64,000 nucleotides of DNA from an uncultured Erythrobacter sp. (GTDB lineage: Bacteria > Pseudomonadota > Alphaproteobacteria > Sphingomonadales > Sphingomonadaceae), in contig CANMOQ010000001.1 in NCBI GenBank assembly GCA_947499505.1, forward strand, positions 850,037 through 914,036, in the 5' to 3' direction. The translations under genes and the position numbers were made by a program. Below, piece after piece: positions 62,407-64,000 of this stretch; position 1 is the first letter of the stretch; every line of letters starts with the position of its first letter. Under the pieces are notes generated by a model. That model was not told the DNA's origin, searched no databases, and saw nothing but the letters and a program-made list of their open reading frames with translations.

Positions 62407-64000
62407 TCATGGCGTATTCTCGCTTTCTTGAGGCTGAATGGACAGTTCACTTGCCGGAATGTCTTCTGGATTGATGTCGGGTGTGTTCTGGCAGGCGACC
62501 TTGAAAAACCGGCTCGCGCGCCATTTTGGATCGGATGTCAGGCACGGATCGCGCAGATAGTTGGAATCGTAAGTGGAACGCAGCAAGCGGCTGAGTTCCC
62601 AGAATTGTGAGCGCACGTTGATATTGAACCGGATCGGCAGCCTCGCGATCTGCTTTGTGATGAAATTGCGTGACGTGCCCTGCCCCTGGCTGATCCCGTC
62701 AAAGCGCACGCTGGTGATGATCTCACCGGTCAGGCTGCCATCCATAGTGATCGCCATTTGGTTGTAATCGAGGCTGCGCAAGGCATCGAATGCGTAGTTA
62801 GAAATTGTGCCCAGATCCTCATAAGCGAGCTCGCCAACATAGGAGAGATTGCCGCCCGGCGGCCGGGAGATCAGCAGGCCGCTCTCAATCCGGCCATTGC
62901 CCTCTGCATCGAAGATAATCGGGATCGTGCCATCGAACGTCCCCTGAGCCGACAAATTGCCAAACTCCATCTCTGATATGAATGTGCCCGCATCCAGCCC
63001 GATGATCTCAAAAATATAGCGCCGCTCCTCTGGCACCGCGAAATTGAGATCGACCCCGCGCATCACGAGCTCCCCGCCCATAAACGGCCAGCGCGCGTCC
63101 TTCAGCTTGACCAACTGCCCTTCTTCAAGAGCGTAGGTGATCTTGCCATCCAGCACCTCAATACCGGTGTTGATGGAGCCCAGATCGACAATCTGATCAG
63201 GTGCGGTGGTTAGCGCCAACAGGTCAGTGAATTCCACTGTCGCGCGGGCGTTCTTCACTGGACCAAAGGCGGCGGCGAAATCGAATTGCTCGGTGGTAAA
63301 AATGCCGCCGCTGGTAATATCATCGGCGGTCCAATTGATCTGACCCTGCCCGCTCACATCGCCCTTTGCCAAGGCGACAACGCCGTCGGTGTAGATCGTC
63401 AGGTCGCTGGGTTGCAGCGTATCATCAAAGGCAAGCCGTTCGACATCCAATCGCGCATTGCCAGCGGATGTGCTGAGGCTATGCGCGATCTCGACCGCCA
63501 CAACCTCACGATCTGTTGCCGGGTGGCGCAGCAGTGCCTCGGCGCGAATATCGCTGCCATTCATGACCATCACCGCATCACGCGCGATCAGCGGCTCAAA
63601 TCGGTCGATCGCCTCCCGGTCGGTGACGCGGAACTGCGCTTCATCAATGCTGAGGATGCCGTCGGCATACAGCCAATTGCCGCTAACCTCGTCCAGATCG
63701 AGCGGGACCAGACCAATCATCGCCTCACCATCGCTGAACGCACCGCCGATTGTGTCGGCAAAGCTAGCCTCCAGATTGCCAAGCGAGAGGCTCAGCCCCT
63801 CCTCACGCGTCCCGATCACCGCCTCTACATTGGACGCATTGGCCACGCCGGGATAGCCGAACTGGACAGCCCCTGTGTCGACGAGCAGCGGGCTGCCTGC
63901 AATTTGCCCACGCAGTGCGAGACTGGGCAATTGCGCCGAGATTTGCAGATTCTCGTCGTAACGCACCATCGCCCCACCCGCGCCGGGACACAGCCGAAGG
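62407..64000 (-). CDS. ydbH: YdbH-family AsmA-like lipid transport protein, C-terminal part (cut by window edge)
   Basis: The visible 530 or so residues are beta-rich with repeated short strands, as in the long AsmA/TamB-like bridge proteins that move phospholipids across the periplasm. Motifs include GALEVLDGKITYALEEGQL-like segments (IEVLDGKITYALEEGQLVKL), RWPFMGGELVMRG, FISEMEFGNLSAQGTFDGTI and the C-terminal GQGTSRNFITKQIARLPIRF. The frame remains open to base 64000 upstream of the Met at 63969, so the N-terminus is missing. The ynbE and ydbL genes downstream confirm the identity. Confidence 0.87.
   Translation of the reverse strand, partial: LRLCPGAGGAMVRYDENLQISAQLPSLALRGQIAGSPLLVDTGAVQFGYPGVANASNVEAVIGTREEGLSLSLGNLEASFADTIGGAFSDGEAMIGLVPLDLDEVSGNWLYADGILSIDEAQFRVTDREAIDRFEPLIARDAVMVMNGSDIRAEALLRHPATDREVVAVEIAHSLSTSAGNARLDVERLAFDDTLQPSDLTIYTDGVVALAKGDVSGQGQINWTADDITSGGIFTTEQFDFAAAFGPVKNARATVEFTDLLALTTAPDQIVDLGSINTGIEVLDGKITYALEEGQLVKLKDARWPFMGGELVMRGVDLNFAVPEERRYIFEIIGLDAGTFISEMEFGNLSAQGTFDGTIPIIFDAEGNGRIESGLLISRPPGGNLSYVGELAYEDLGTISNYAFDALRSLDYNQMAITMDGSLTGEIITSVRFDGISQGQGTSRNFITKQIARLPIRFNINVRSQFWELSRLLRSTYDSNYLRDPCLTSDPKWRASRFFKVACQNTPDINPEDIPASELSIQPQESENTP

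Overview
The window looks like a chromosome segment of an alphaproteobacterium, most likely Sphingomonadales (Erythrobacteraceae-like). This is inferred from GC-rich coding, the atpZ-atpB-atpE-atpF'-atpF F0 operon, the FYDLN-acid zinc-ribbon protein, long Ala/Glu tails on S16 and L9, and dense 4-bp gene overlaps. There is no phage, IS, CRISPR or rRNA. One tRNA-Ala(GGC) is present. Both ends cut genes: recN on the left, a ydbH-like gene on the right.

Layout. 0-4 kb: recN, a CapA-like metallophosphatase and bamD on the minus strand, then about 670 bp without a convincing gene. 4.1-16.4 kb: a cyclic-di-GMP district holding a tandem-PilZ protein with a small partner gene, a divergent membrane-anchored winged-helix protein, and three paralogous PAS-GGDEF-EAL-PilZ proteins in tandem; lepA lies among them. 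The paralogues differ in which active sites are intact and appear to share upstream motifs. 16.5-21 kb: phaC and phaZ (polyhydroxyalkanoate synthesis and mobilisation), then a D-aminoacylase-like amidohydrolase. 21-31 kb: DUF2855 protein, GST-membrane protein-dnaN overlap chain, fabD-fabG, LD-carboxypeptidase divergent from an Mpl-like Mur ligase, GST-DUF808 pair, small lipoprotein.

31-42.5 kb: rpsF-rpsR-rplI with a clear terminator, AMP nucleosidase, a minus-strand run (two YbjN-like exported proteins, a beta-propeller lipoprotein overlapping an M2 dipeptidyl carboxypeptidase, small membrane proteins, an alpha/beta hydrolase, a DsbA-like isomerase), and asd. 42.5-51.3 kb: an alpha/beta hydrolase overlapping a DPP4-type S9 peptidase tail to tail, then the translation operon ffh-rpsP-rimM-[nitrilase and two small membrane proteins]-trmD-rplS, in which the bracketed genes interrupt a usually contiguous order. 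51.5-58.8 kb: tRNA-Ala, FYDLN-acid protein, aroA, a small membrane protein, cmk and rpsA, a GFA protein, gloB and a quinone-oxidoreductase-like protein. 58.9-64 kb: the F0 ATP synthase operon and the ydbH-ynbE-ydbL envelope-lipid set.

Most of the window is housekeeping. The least ordinary parts are the c-di-GMP district with its candidate operators, the insertion inside the translation operon bounded by a 17-bp repeat at two start codons, and a double-hairpin intergenic repeat between aroA and the cmk pair.
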